Under the pieces are notes generated by a model. The model searched no databases. It was given only the letters and a program-made list of their open reading frames with translations, and was not told where the DNA came from. This document shows, piece by piece, positions 26,988 through 35,528 of a stretch of 64,000 nt of DNA. Both the position numbers and the translations under genes were made by a program. This DNA comes from Streptomyces sp. Go-475 (lineage in GTDB: Bacteria; Actinomycetota; Actinomycetes; Streptomycetales; Streptomycetaceae): assembly GCF_003330845.1 (NCBI RefSeq), contig NZ_CP026121.1, positions 5,747,501 to 5,811,500 on the forward strand, in the 5' to 3' direction. Positions within the stretch are counted from its first letter, which is position 1. Every line of letters begins with the position of its first letter.

Positions 26988-27956
26988 TCACACAATCACA
27001 CGCAGTGCACGGCGTACGCCTGTGAACGTCACGCTCGTTCGCAGGCCCAGGTGGTCACCGTCCATCTGGAGGGGGAGCGGCACCTTCGAATGCAAGGTGA
27101 ACTCGGTCAAGTCGTGCAGAGACGTGGCGTGCTTGCCATGGGGTCCGCGCTCGGGGGACGAAGTGAGCAACTGGGTGCCATACCGGGCAACCGCCGCGGT
27201 GGACAGGCGGCTGAGACCGAAGAGATCGAGCCCGGTATCGAACGAGGCCTTAGGCGCCGCGTAGATCGGGCGATTCCCCAGAAACGTCCACGGGGAGGTG
27301 TTCGAGACTATGGACAGCACCAGATCGGTGACCGGATCCTCCCCGGCCCGCTCCAGCGTGATCGTCCCGTGCCGGCGGTGGGGTTCGCCGAGAAGCTGGC
27401 GCACGACCTGACGTACGTAAAGAGCGTGTGTGGATTTCCGGCCGCGTTCGCGGTGCTGCTCCACCCGGCCCACCACGCCGGCGTCGAAGCCGAGGCCCGC
27501 GTTGAAGGTGAACCAGCGGGCCGGCACCGCCTCGTCCTCCGTGCCCGGCGTACCGGAGGCCAGGCCGAGGCCGACGGTGCGTTCGCTGCCGTCGCGCAGG
27601 GCGTCCAGCAGGGCGCCGGTGGCCTCCACGGCGTCGTTCGGCAGGCCCAGGGCGCGGGCGAAGACGTTGGTGGAGCCGCCCGGCACCACGGCGAAGCCGG
27701 GGAGGCGCCTCGGGGCGGGGCCCGCGTGCAGCAGGCCGTTGACCACCTCGTTGACCGTGCCGTCGCCGCCGAGGGCCACCACCAGGTCGATGTCGTCGCT
27801 GTCCGCCGCCTGCCGGCCCAGGTCGCGCGCGTGGCCGCGGTACTCGGTGGTGACCGCCTCCAGCTTCATCTCACTGGCGAGCGCGTGGATCAGTACGTCG
27901 CGTGTGCGCGCACTTGTGGTGGTTGCCGCCGGATTGACCACGAGGAGTGCACGCAT
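26988..27956 (-). CDS. Diacylglycerol kinase family lipid kinase
   Basis: A 322-residue protein of the DAGK/sphingosine-kinase catalytic family. ATP-binding loop ALGGDGTVNEVVNG (GGDGT at residues 63-67) and PGGSTNVFARALGLP are characteristic. It probably phosphorylates diacylglycerol or a related lipid at the membrane. On the minus strand TACGCT lies seven bases before the ATG at 27956, suggesting a leaderless mRNA. Confidence 0.87.
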   Translation of the reverse strand: MRALLVVNPAATTTSARTRDVLIHALASEMKLEAVTTEYRGHARDLGRQAADSDDIDLVVALGGDGTVNEVVNGLLHAGPAPRRLPGFAVVPGGSTNVFARALGLPNDAVEATGALLDALRDGSERTVGLGLASGTPGTEDEAVPARWFTFNAGLGFDAGVVGRVEQHRERGRKSTHALYVRQVVRQLLGEPHRRHGTITLERAGEDPVTDLVLSIVSNTSPWTFLGNRPIYAAPKASFDTGLDLFGLSRLSTAAVARYGTQLLTSSPERGPHGKHATSLHDLTEFTLHSKVPLPLQMDGDHLGLRTSVTFTGVRRALRVIV

Positions 27957-28072
27957 GACTGGCAGCGTACCTACTGGGGGGTACCGAGCCCAGACCGAGG
28001 TAGGGATCCGGTAAGAGACCTGGGGTGAACCTCCCCACGGGGGGCGCGTACGGCGAGGGCTACCCTTCAGGG

Positions 28073-28522
28073 GTGAGCAGTGAGCAGACCCCCACCACCC
28101 CGGAGAACACCGGTCCCCGCCCGCGCCGTCTGACGTACGCCGCGCTGCTGGCCGCGCTGGAGGGGCTCGCGCTGGTCGTCGGCGGGGTCTGGATCCTCGT
28201 CCTCGGCCTCACGGGTCACCCCGACGACCGGCAGCAGGCCGTGACCGGGGGGATCACGCTGGTCGTGCTCGCGCTGCTGCCGCTGCTCGCCGCGCGCGGG
28301 CTGCTCGGCCTCCGCAGCTGGAGCCGCGGCCCGGCCGTCATCACGCAGCTCATGGCGTTGCCGGTCGCCTACAACCTGCTGCAGGCCGACAGCATGGCCA
28401 TCCCGGGCGGGATCGCCCTCGCGGTCGTGGCCGTCGCCTCGCTCGTGCTGCTGGTGAATCCGGAGACGACCCGGGCCCTCGGGATCCGCGGGCCCGGCAA
28501 CCCCGGCGCTACGGAGAAGTAG
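28073..28522 (+). CDS. Small integral membrane protein, hypothetical
   Basis: A 149-residue protein with four membrane helices starting around residue 21 (LLAALEGLALVVGGVWILVLGL). No known domain is recognised. I place the start at GTG 28073 because TACCCT lies six bases before it, the pattern seen at several genes here; a longer frame begins at 28025. Conserved near sigH in Streptomyces as I recall. Confidence 0.7.
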   Translation: MSSEQTPTTPENTGPRPRRLTYAALLAALEGLALVVGGVWILVLGLTGHPDDRQQAVTGGITLVVLALLPLLAARGLLGLRSWSRGPAVITQLMALPVAYNLLQADSMAIPGGIALAVVAVASLVLLVNPETTRALGIRGPGNPGATEK

Positions 28523-28578
28523 CCGTCACTGCTCAGCTGTCACTTCTGAGCTGTCACTCTCAGCTTCACCCCTCGCTG

Positions 28579-29742
28579 TCACTCCTCGACGAGGAGCTTC
28601 TCCCGGAGCTGCGCCAGTGTGCGCGCCAGCAGCCGGGAGACGTGCATCTGCGAGATGCCGACCTCCTGCGCGATCTGCGACTGGGTCATGTTCCCGAAGA
28701 ACCGCAGCAGCAGGATCCGCTTCTCGCGCGGCGGGAGGTCCTCCAGCAGCGGCTTGAGGGACTCCCGGTACTCCACGCCCTCCAGCGCCTCGTCCTCGGC
28801 GCCGAGGGTGTCGGCGACCGCCGGGGACTCGTCGTCGGTGTCGGGGACGTCCAGGGACAGCGTGGAGTACGCGTTGGCGGACTCCAGGCCCTCCAGGACC
28901 TCCTCCTCCGAGATCGCCAGCTTCTCGGCGAGTTCGTGGACCGTGGGGGAGCGGCCGTGCAACTGCGAGAGCTCGGCCGTCGCCGTGGTCAGCGACAGGC
29001 GCAGCTCCTGCAGCCGGCGCGGGACGCGCACCGCCCAGCCCTTGTCGCGGAAGTGGCGCTTGATCTCGCCGACGACCGTCGGGGTCGCGTACGTGGAGAA
29101 CTCCACCCCGCGGTCCGGGTCGAAGCGGTCGACCGACTTGATCAGCCCGATCGTGGCGACCTGCGTCAGGTCGTCCAGCGGCTCGCCGCGGTTGCGGAAG
29201 CGGCGCGCCAGGTGCTCCACGAGCGGCAGGTGCATGCGGACCAGCTGGTTGCGCAGCTCCGCGTACTCGGGACTGCCGTTGCTCAGGGTGCGCAGCTTGA
29301 GGAACATCTCGCGCGCCCCGCTGCGGTCCGGCGAGCCGTGCTGCGCGCCCTGTGTGTGGTGCGCGCGCGGCGTCTCGTCCTCGGAGTGTCGCTCGTGCTC
29401 GCTCATCGTCCCGCCCGTCGCCCTTCCCCGAGCCCTCGCCTCCTCCGCCACTCTCGACTTCTCGCGAGTGGGAGGACCCCCCTGGACGGGGGATGCGGTG
29501 ATCCCCCCGCCCGGAGGCGCGCTCCGCACGGCACTGTCCCGCTCCTGCCGCCCGCCGCCCGGGAGGACGGCTCCCGTGGAGTCGTCCTCCGGATGCGGGC
29601 GGGCCTGTTCGGGGATGCCGTCGATGCCGTCCGCCATGGGCCGGGCCCCGCTCGGGGTGCCCGCGCCCGTGCCTGTGCCCTCGGCCGGCAGCTCTCGTGT
29701 GCTGCGCTCTTCGTCCCGCACCGGCCCGTCCTCGTTCCTCAC
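28579..29742 (-). CDS. sigH: Stress-response sigma factor SigH (SigF/SigB family)
   Basis: A group 3 sigma factor. The long form starts with GTG 29742, overlapping the anti-sigma stop by GTGA, and has 387 residues. The first 110 residues are a disordered, Pro/Gly-rich extension. An internal ATG at 29406 (MSEHERHSED) gives a 275-residue form covering regions 2-4. Region 2 has DLTQVATIGLIKSVDRFDPDRGVEFSTYATPTVVGEIKRHFRD; region 4 has MTQSQIAQEVGISQMHVSRLLART. In S. coelicolor sigH gives several protein forms by alternative starts and processing, and it responds to osmotic stress and development. Confidence 0.92.
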   Translation of the reverse strand: MRNEDGPVRDEERSTRELPAEGTGTGAGTPSGARPMADGIDGIPEQARPHPEDDSTGAVLPGGGRQERDSAVRSAPPGGGITASPVQGGPPTREKSRVAEEARARGRATGGTMSEHERHSEDETPRAHHTQGAQHGSPDRSGAREMFLKLRTLSNGSPEYAELRNQLVRMHLPLVEHLARRFRNRGEPLDDLTQVATIGLIKSVDRFDPDRGVEFSTYATPTVVGEIKRHFRDKGWAVRVPRRLQELRLSLTTATAELSQLHGRSPTVHELAEKLAISEEEVLEGLESANAYSTLSLDVPDTDDESPAVADTLGAEDEALEGVEYRESLKPLLEDLPPREKRILLLRFFGNMTQSQIAQEVGISQMHVSRLLARTLAQLREKLLVEE

Positions 29743-30164
29743 GCCGGCCCGGGTCCCGCGCCGCGCTGTTTGTAGAGGCTGATCGAAACGGTTTTGTCCT
29801 TGTCCACGGCAGAGGAGACCTTGCCCGCCAGGGCGGACAGGACGGTCCAGGCGAACGTGTCCCGCGAGGGGGCGTGACCATCCGTGGTCGGTGCCGAGAC
29901 GGTGACCTCGAGTGAGTCGTCGACGAGGCGGAAGACACAGCTGAGCACCGAGCCGGGCACGGCCTGCTGCAGCAGGATCGCGCAGGCCTCGTCCACCGCG
30001 ATGCGCAGGTCCTCGATCTCGTCGAGGGTGAAGTCCAAACGGGCCGCGAGACCGGCCGTGGCCGTACGCAGCACCGACAGGTAGGCACCCGCGGCCGGCA
30101 GCCGGACTTCCACGAAGTCCTGGGTCGCGGGCTCGCCTGCGATCTGGGACACCCTCACCTCCAT
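29739..30164 (-). CDS. RsbW-like anti-sigma factor for SigH (UshX/PrsH)
   Basis: A 141-residue GHKL-type anti-sigma factor. The ATP-binding N-box is LRIAVDEACAILLQQAVPGS and the C-terminal part has AWTVLSALAGKV. It directly precedes sigH with a GTGA overlap, so the two are co-translated. In S. coelicolor this protein (called UshX or PrsH) holds SigH and is itself countered by the BldG anti-anti-sigma factor. Start ATG 30164 is the first good start. Confidence 0.9.
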   Translation of the reverse strand: MEVRVSQIAGEPATQDFVEVRLPAAGAYLSVLRTATAGLAARLDFTLDEIEDLRIAVDEACAILLQQAVPGSVLSCVFRLVDDSLEVTVSAPTTDGHAPSRDTFAWTVLSALAGKVSSAVDKDKTVSISLYKQRGAGPGPA

Positions 30165-30206
30165 GGTGGTACAAGCGTTCTAGGACCGAGGGTCGCCCCC
30201 CGGGGG

Positions 30207-30221
30207 TAACGCGATACGTGG
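30207..30221. promoter_or_regulatory. Possible BldD box upstream of the anti-sigma/sigH operon
   Basis: TAACGCGATACGTGG matches the BldD consensus TNACNC-N5-GTNA except for the last base. It lies 43 bases upstream of the operon's first ATG. BldD is known to repress sigH in S. coelicolor. A single near match is weak evidence. Confidence 0.4.
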
Positions 30222-30413
30222 TTCAGCGGTGACGCTATCGCGCTCTCGACGGTCCTGTCCCCGGGACCCCAACCCCTTGCCGTCACTCACAGTAAACCTG
30301 TGGACACGCTCCGTGTCTAGGGGTTGGGCGGGCCCAAATGGGAAGAGCGCGCGCCGGGTTGACGTACCCAGACGTCAGACGGTCGAACCGTCCGCCGCCG
30401 GGGTCCTGTCGCC

Positions 30414-30674
30414 TCACACCAGGACATGGTCGACGAAGCACCACCGCCAGGTCTCCCCGGGCTCGTGGGTCCGCATCACGGGGTGACCGGACCGCTGGTG
30501 GTGCCCCGTCGCGTGCCGTCCCGGCGAGGAGTCGCAGCAGCCGACGTGACCGCAGCTGAGACACAGCCGTAGTTGCACCGGATCCATGCCCTCCGCCAGA
30601 CACTCCGGACACGTCTCGCTGAGCGGGACGGGCTCGGGGTGCGGCAGCGCTTCGGCATGCGTGCACTGTTTCAT
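30414..30674 (-). CDS. UBP-type zinc-finger protein
   Basis: An 86-residue protein with the ZnF-UBP pattern: C4-x-H6, C22-x2-C25, C38-x2-C41, C46/C47, H54, H58/H59 and H64 (RLCLSCGHVGCCDSSPGRHATGHHQRSGHPVM). In eukaryotes this finger binds ubiquitin C-termini; in bacteria its role is unclear. TAACCT seven bases before the ATG suggests a leaderless mRNA, and it is divergent from the antiporter gene. Confidence 0.85.
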   Translation of the reverse strand: MKQCTHAEALPHPEPVPLSETCPECLAEGMDPVQLRLCLSCGHVGCCDSSPGRHATGHHQRSGHPVMRTHEPGETWRWCFVDHVLV

Positions 30675-30736
30675 GATTGCCAGGTTACGACGGGCGAGCG
30701 GAAGACCGCGTCGAAAAAAGAGGGTGGGCGAGAACG

Positions 30737-32335
30737 ATGGACGTGATGCCACTGTTGCTGCTGGTGGCGGGCAGCGCCGCGATCGCCGCCGCCGCGCGGC
30801 GCACGCCGGTGCCGGCGCCGCTGCTGCTGGTGGCGGCGGGGCTGGTGGTCAGCTACGTCCCCGGGGTGCCCGACTACACCCTCGACCCGCACATCGTCCT
30901 GCCGCTCATCCTGCCCCCGCTGCTGCACACGGCCGCCACCGACAGCTCGTACCTCGACCTGCGGGCGCAGCTGCGGCCCGTCGCGATGCTGTCCGTCGGG
31001 TACGTGCTGTTCGCGACCTTCGTCGTCGGCTGGGCCCTGTACCTGATCGTGCCGGACCTGCCGCTGACGGCGGCCCTGGTGTTCGGCGCGGTGGTGGCGC
31101 CGCCGGACGCGGTCGCGGCCACGGCCGTGGCCCGCCGGGTCGGGCTGCCGGCGCGGATCACCACGATCCTCCAGGGCGAGTCCCTGCTGAACGACGCCAC
31201 CGCGATCACCGCCTACCGCGTCGCCCTGGCCGCCGCCGTCGGCGAGGGCGCGACCTGGGCCGGGGGCATCGGCGAGTTCCTGCTCGCGGCGGTCGGCGGC
31301 GTCCTGGTCGGACTGGTGCTGATGGTGCCGATCCACTGGCTGCGCACGCACGTGAAGGAGGCCCTGCCGCAGAACACGCTCTCCCTGCTGATCCCGTTCG
31401 TCGCGTACGCCGCCGCCGAGCAGGTGCACGCCTCCGGGGTCCTCGCGGTCGTGGTCGTCGCGCTCTTCCTGGGACACCGCGCGTGGGAGGTCGACTTCGC
31501 CACGCGTCTGCAGGAGGAGGCGGTGTGGAAGATGGTCGCGTTCGTGCTGGAGTCGGCGGTGTTCGCGCTGATCGGCCTCCAGCTGCCCGTGGTGCTCCGG
31601 GGGCTGGGGGAGTACGAGGGCGTCGAGGCCGCCTGGTACGCCGTCGCCGTCTTCCTGGTGGTCGTCGCGGCCCGGTTCGTGTGGGTGTACCCGGCGGCTT
31701 TCCTGCCGCGGCTGCTGTCGGCCCGGGTCCGGGAACGTGAGGAGCGCCTCTCCTGGAAGGGGCCGTTCGTCATCGCGTGGGCCGGGATGCGCGGCGTGGT
31801 CTCGCTGGCCATCGCCTTCTCCATCCCGCTCACCATGCACGACGGCGAGGAGCCCTTCCCGCACCGCAACCTCATCCTGTTCCTGACCTTCACGACGGTC
31901 ATCGGGACCCTGGTCGTGCAGGGACTGACCCTGCCCCCGCTGATCCGCCTGCTGAAGTTCCCCGGGCGGGACGCGCAGGCCGAGACGCTCGCCGAGGCCA
32001 ACGCCCAGGCGCAGGCCTCCCGGGCCGCCGAGCGGCGCCTGGACGAACTCCTCTCCGACGAGCGCAACGCCCTGCCCGCCCCGCTCGCCGACCGGCTGCG
32101 CACCGTCCTGGAGCGCCGCCGCAACGCCGTCTGGGAGCGGCTCGGGCAGGCCAACCCGGTCACCGGGGAGTCCGTCGACGACACCTACCGGCGGCTGTCG
32201 CGGGAGATGATCAGCGCCGAGCGCGAGGTGTTCGTCAAGCTCCGGGACGCCCGGTACATCGACGACGAGATGCTGCGGACCCTGCTGCGCAGGCTGGACC
32301 TGGAGGAGGCGGCGGCCTTCCGGGAGGCGGCGTAG
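30737..32335 (+). CDS. Na+/H+ antiporter, CPA1 family
   Basis: A 532-residue cation/proton antiporter with about 12 membrane helices (residues 1-400) and a cytoplasmic C-terminal helical domain. VVAPPDAVAATAVARRVGLP holds the ion-site Asp region, and ILQGESLLNDATAI is the conserved CPA1 motif. It should help pH and salt balance. ATG 30737 is preferred to 30677 because the upstream residues are not membrane-like and GGTGGGCGAG precedes it. Confidence 0.87.
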   Translation: MDVMPLLLLVAGSAAIAAAARRTPVPAPLLLVAAGLVVSYVPGVPDYTLDPHIVLPLILPPLLHTAATDSSYLDLRAQLRPVAMLSVGYVLFATFVVGWALYLIVPDLPLTAALVFGAVVAPPDAVAATAVARRVGLPARITTILQGESLLNDATAITAYRVALAAAVGEGATWAGGIGEFLLAAVGGVLVGLVLMVPIHWLRTHVKEALPQNTLSLLIPFVAYAAAEQVHASGVLAVVVVALFLGHRAWEVDFATRLQEEAVWKMVAFVLESAVFALIGLQLPVVLRGLGEYEGVEAAWYAVAVFLVVVAARFVWVYPAAFLPRLLSARVREREERLSWKGPFVIAWAGMRGVVSLAIAFSIPLTMHDGEEPFPHRNLILFLTFTTVIGTLVVQGLTLPPLIRLLKFPGRDAQAETLAEANAQAQASRAAERRLDELLSDERNALPAPLADRLRTVLERRRNAVWERLGQANPVTGESVDDTYRRLSREMISAEREVFVKLRDARYIDDEMLRTLLRRLDLEEAAAFREAA

Positions 32336-32349
32336 CTACGGGCCGGGTG

Positions 32350-33258
32350 TTACGGGAAGGGGCGGCCGGTGACCACGGCCGCCACGGTCGTCCCGCGCGG
32401 GAAGGCGCCCTCCTCGGCCAGGGCGACGAGCCCGTACAGCAGCTTGGCGACGTACAGGCGCTCGACGGGCAGGCCGTGCCGGTGCTCGAAGTCCGCCGCG
32501 AAGGCCTCCAACTCCGCGGGCACGCGCGCGTAGCCGCCGAAATGGAAGCGGTCGTCCAGGCTCCAGGCACCGCGCGGCCCGCCGAAGGCCTGCCGCTGCA
32601 GCGTCTGCGTGTCGGCGGTCAGGAAGCCGCCCTTGAGGACCGGCACCCCCAGGGCACGCTGCCCGGGGGCGAGACCGGCGGCCAGGCCCGCCAGCGTGCC
32701 GCCGGTGCCGCAGGCCACGGCGACCACCTCGGCCCGGCCGCGCAGCTCGGCACCGAGCGCCCGGCAGCCGCGCACGGCCTCGGCGTTGCTGCCGCCCTCG
32801 GGGACGACGTACGCCTCTTCGGCGTCCGCCGCGCGCAGGATCCCGGCCAGGGTCCGCGGCTCGGACTTGCGGCGGTAGGTCGTCCTGTCGACGAAGTGCA
32901 GCCGCATGCCGTCGGCCGCGCAGCGGGCCAGCGACGGGTTGAGGGGCCGGCCGGCCAGCTCGTCGCCGCGGACGACACCGACCGTGGGGATGCCGAGCAG
33001 TCGGCCGGCCGCGGCCGTGGCGCGCAGGTGGTTGGACCAGGCGCCGCCGAAGGTGACGACGGTACGGCCGGCCGCCGCCGCGAGGTTCGGTGCCAGCTTG
33101 CGCCACTTGTTGCCGATCAGCTCCGGGTGGATCAGGTCGTCCCGCTTCAGCAGCAGCCGGACGCCCCGGCGATCGAACCGGCCGTCCACGACCTCCCGCA
33201 CCGGCGAGGGCAGCCGGGGGCGCAGTGCGTCGAGGCCGGGAGGGCCGGGGCTGGTCAC
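32350..33258 (-). CDS. PLP-dependent enzyme, ACC deaminase / D-cysteine desulfhydrase family
   Basis: A 302-residue fold-type II PLP enzyme. The PLP Lys lies in IGNKWRKLAPN, with FGGAWSNHLRATAAAGRLLGI and the phosphate-binding loop VACGTGGTLAGLAAGL. Such enzymes deaminate 1-aminocyclopropane-1-carboxylate or desulfurate D-cysteine; the sequence alone does not decide. On the minus strand GACAAT lies six bases before GTG 33258, again hinting at a leaderless mRNA. Confidence 0.82.
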   Translation of the reverse strand: MTSPGPPGLDALRPRLPSPVREVVDGRFDRRGVRLLLKRDDLIHPELIGNKWRKLAPNLAAAAGRTVVTFGGAWSNHLRATAAAGRLLGIPTVGVVRGDELAGRPLNPSLARCAADGMRLHFVDRTTYRRKSEPRTLAGILRAADAEEAYVVPEGGSNAEAVRGCRALGAELRGRAEVVAVACGTGGTLAGLAAGLAPGQRALGVPVLKGGFLTADTQTLQRQAFGGPRGAWSLDDRFHFGGYARVPAELEAFAADFEHRHGLPVERLYVAKLLYGLVALAEEGAFPRGTTVAAVVTGRPFP

Positions 33259-33268
33259 GCGGCCATTG

Positions 33269-33721
33269 TCACCCGTGGGTGGGGGACGGGGCCCCGCGGC
33301 TGACGTCCGGGCCGGGCTCCGGCGGCCCCTGCCTGCGCCGGTCGCGCACGAGTGCGAGGAGAGAGGGCCCTCCCCGCAGGCACCACAGCGCGATCACCGG
33401 GTCGCAGATCGCGCAGCCCAGGGAGGAGGTGTGGGCGAACGGGATGATCGGGTTGCCCTTGATGTGGTGGACGACGTCCCAGGCGGTGTGCAGCAGCCAG
33501 CCGACGCCGATCCAGGTCCACGACTCCAGGCCCCGGAAGGCCACGTAGGTGACGAGCGCGGTGAAGGCGAACTCCCAGCCGCCCAGGCCGCCGCCGCTGA
33601 GGTACGCGGCACCGGCACCCGCGACCATCAACGCGTTCAGGCGCCGCCGGTGGGGCTCCCGGACGAAGGACATCAACAAGGCGTAGAGGACGCCGACGCC
33701 GATCGGCGCGATGTACTGCAT
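33269..33721 (-). CDS. DUF6010-like membrane protein
   Basis: A 150-residue membrane protein with four to five helices, starting MQYIAPIGVGVLYALLMSFV. The conserved stretch WTWIGVGWLLHTAWDVVHHIKGNPIIPF and SLGCAICDPVIALWC fits DUF6010 as I recall it. His/Asp residues in HTAWDVVHH could bind metal; no function is known. It ends 11 bases upstream of the PLP-enzyme start, so they may share an mRNA. Confidence 0.75.
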   Translation of the reverse strand: MQYIAPIGVGVLYALLMSFVREPHRRRLNALMVAGAGAAYLSGGGLGGWEFAFTALVTYVAFRGLESWTWIGVGWLLHTAWDVVHHIKGNPIIPFAHTSSLGCAICDPVIALWCLRGGPSLLALVRDRRRQGPPEPGPDVSRGAPSPTHG

Positions 33722-34010
33722 GGAGGGGCCCGTTTCTGGAATCGGTGGCGGGAACGGACCACCACGCTAGATCCGGCCCCGGACGCGCCCCAGAGGCATA
33801 ACCGACAGGTTCCCACCGGTTGTCGCCAGCCGTTCCGGGCCCGGCCGCGGCGCCGTCGAACGCCGGAACGGGCCCCCTGCCCACTTGTACGAAGATCCAT
33901 TCCCGCTCTTTCGGGTAATAGCACAGCGGCGCCGGGTGGGGAAGGCTTGGGCGTGCACGTCGATGCCCGAGGCATATGGGCGTCGATCACAACCGGGAGG
34001 GCAGTTCTCT
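33722..34010. other. Intergenic region upstream of the encapsulin gene
   Basis: 289 bases between divergent genes. An in-frame extension of the encapsulin frame to 33885 exists but lacks family sequence and a ribosome site. I see no clear CRP-type or dre site. It contains GGGAGG at 33996-34001, the ribosome site of the shell gene. Confidence 0.5.
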
Positions 34011-35417
34011 ATGTCGGTAGGCGAAGAGGTCCGCACGGAGGAGACCAAGCCGCAGCAGAGTCTCGGCACGGCGGCCGCGCGGAACCTGGCCACCACGACC
34101 AAGTCCGTGCCGCAGATGCAGGAGATCAGCTCTCGCTGGCTGCTGCGCATGCTGCCCTGGGTGGACATCCAGGGTGGTACATACCGGGTGAACCGGCGAC
34201 TGACGTTCGCCGTGGGCGACGGCCGGATGACGTTCGTGAAGACCGGCGACCGGGTCGAGATCATCCCCGCGGAGCTGGGCGAACTGCCCGCGCTGCGGTC
34301 GTACGAGGACGAGGAGGTGCTCTCCGAGATCGCCCGCCGCTGCGAACAGCGGGAGATCCAGGCGGGCGAGGTGATCGCCTCCTTCGGCAGCCAGTCCGAC
34401 GAGGTGTACCTGCTCGCACACGGCAGGGTGGAGAAGATCGGCACGGGCCCGTACGGCGACGACGAGTCGCTCGGCGTCCTCGCCGACGGCGCCTACTTCG
34501 GCGACCAGGCCCTGCTGAACCAGGACGCCATCTGGGAGTACACCGCCCGCGCGCTCACCGCGTGCACCGTACTCGTGCTGCCCTGCCAGGAGTTCGAGCA
34601 GATCGCGGAACGCTCGGACTCGCTGCGCGAGCACCTGGAGCAGCGCCGCGCGATCCCCCAGCAGCGCTCCAACAAGTACGGCGAGAAGGAGATCGACCTC
34701 GCCGCCGGCCACTCCGGCGAGCCGGACATCCCGCACACGTTCGTCGACTACGAGGCCCGCCCCCGTGAGTACGAACTGAGCGTCGCCCAGACCGTGCTGC
34801 GCATCCACACGCGCGTGGCCGACCTCTACAACCAGCCGATGAACCAGACCGAGCAGCAGATCCGGCTGACGGTCGAGGCGCTGAAGGAGCGCCAGGAGCA
34901 CGAGCTCATCAACAACCGCGACTTCGGCCTCCTGCACAACTGCGAGTACGACCAGCGGATCCAGCCGCACGACGGCGTGCCCAGCCCGGACGACCTGGAC
35001 GAGCTGCTCAGCCGGCGCCGCGGCACCAAGCTGCTCCTCGCCCACCCGCGCGCGATCGCCGCGATCGGCCGCGAGCTCAACAAGCGGGGGCTGGTCCCGG
35101 AGACCATCGACATGGCCGGCAACCGCATCCCCACCTGGCGCGGCGTGCCGATCTTCCCGTGCAACAAGATCCCGGTGACGGAAGCCCGTACGACGTCGAT
35201 CATCGCCATGCGTACCGGCGAGGGCGACCAGGGCGTCATCGGCCTGCGGGCCTCCGGCATCCCGGACGAGATCGAGCCGAGCCTGTCGGTGCGCTTCATG
35301 GGCATCAACGAACAGGCCATCATCAAGTACCTGGTCACGGCGTACTACTCGGCCGCGGTCCTGGTACCGGACGCGCTCGGCGTCCTGGAGAACGTCGAGA
35401 TCGGCCGCTGGCGGTGA
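34011..35417 (+). CDS. Family 2B encapsulin shell protein with cyclic-nucleotide-binding domain (EshA/EshB type)
   Basis: A 468-residue protein. Residues 20-95 ([40 protein letters not shown]) and 225-468 form the HK97-type shell core; a CNB domain is inserted at about 95-215. EshA-type proteins were first seen as aggregating 52-kDa proteins of Streptomyces and are now classed as Family 2B encapsulins, which self-assemble into shells. The phosphate-binding cassette is [19 protein letters not shown]: its usual Arg is replaced by Trp175, so normal cAMP binding is doubtful. The polyprenyl synthetase gene that follows is the likely cargo. ATG 34011 has GGGAGG upstream. Confidence 0.88.
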   Translation: MSVGEEVRTEETKPQQSLGTAAARNLATTTKSVPQMQEISSRWLLRMLPWVDIQGGTYRVNRRLTFAVGDGRMTFVKTGDRVEIIPAELGELPALRSYEDEEVLSEIARRCEQREIQAGEVIASFGSQSDEVYLLAHGRVEKIGTGPYGDDESLGVLADGAYFGDQALLNQDAIWEYTARALTACTVLVLPCQEFEQIAERSDSLREHLEQRRAIPQQRSNKYGEKEIDLAAGHSGEPDIPHTFVDYEARPREYELSVAQTVLRIHTRVADLYNQPMNQTEQQIRLTVEALKERQEHELINNRDFGLLHNCEYDQRIQPHDGVPSPDDLDELLSRRRGTKLLLAHPRAIAAIGRELNKRGLVPETIDMAGNRIPTWRGVPIFPCNKIPVTEARTTSIIAMRTGEGDQGVIGLRASGIPDEIEPSLSVRFMGINEQAIIKYLVTAYYSAAVLVPDALGVLENVEIGRWR

Positions 35418-35528
35418 CGCTTCCGGTACGGCGTCCGTGTCCCCGCCCGACAGGGCGGGTACACCCGGGGGGTACGTGCTCAGCGGCAGCGGAAGCGCCG
35501 GCTTCCGCTCGTTCTCCGAGGCGGTCCC

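Noticed and set aside
33885..34010. Longer N-terminus for the encapsulin
   Set aside because: The extra 42 residues show no shell-family sequence, and GGGAGG fits ATG 34011.
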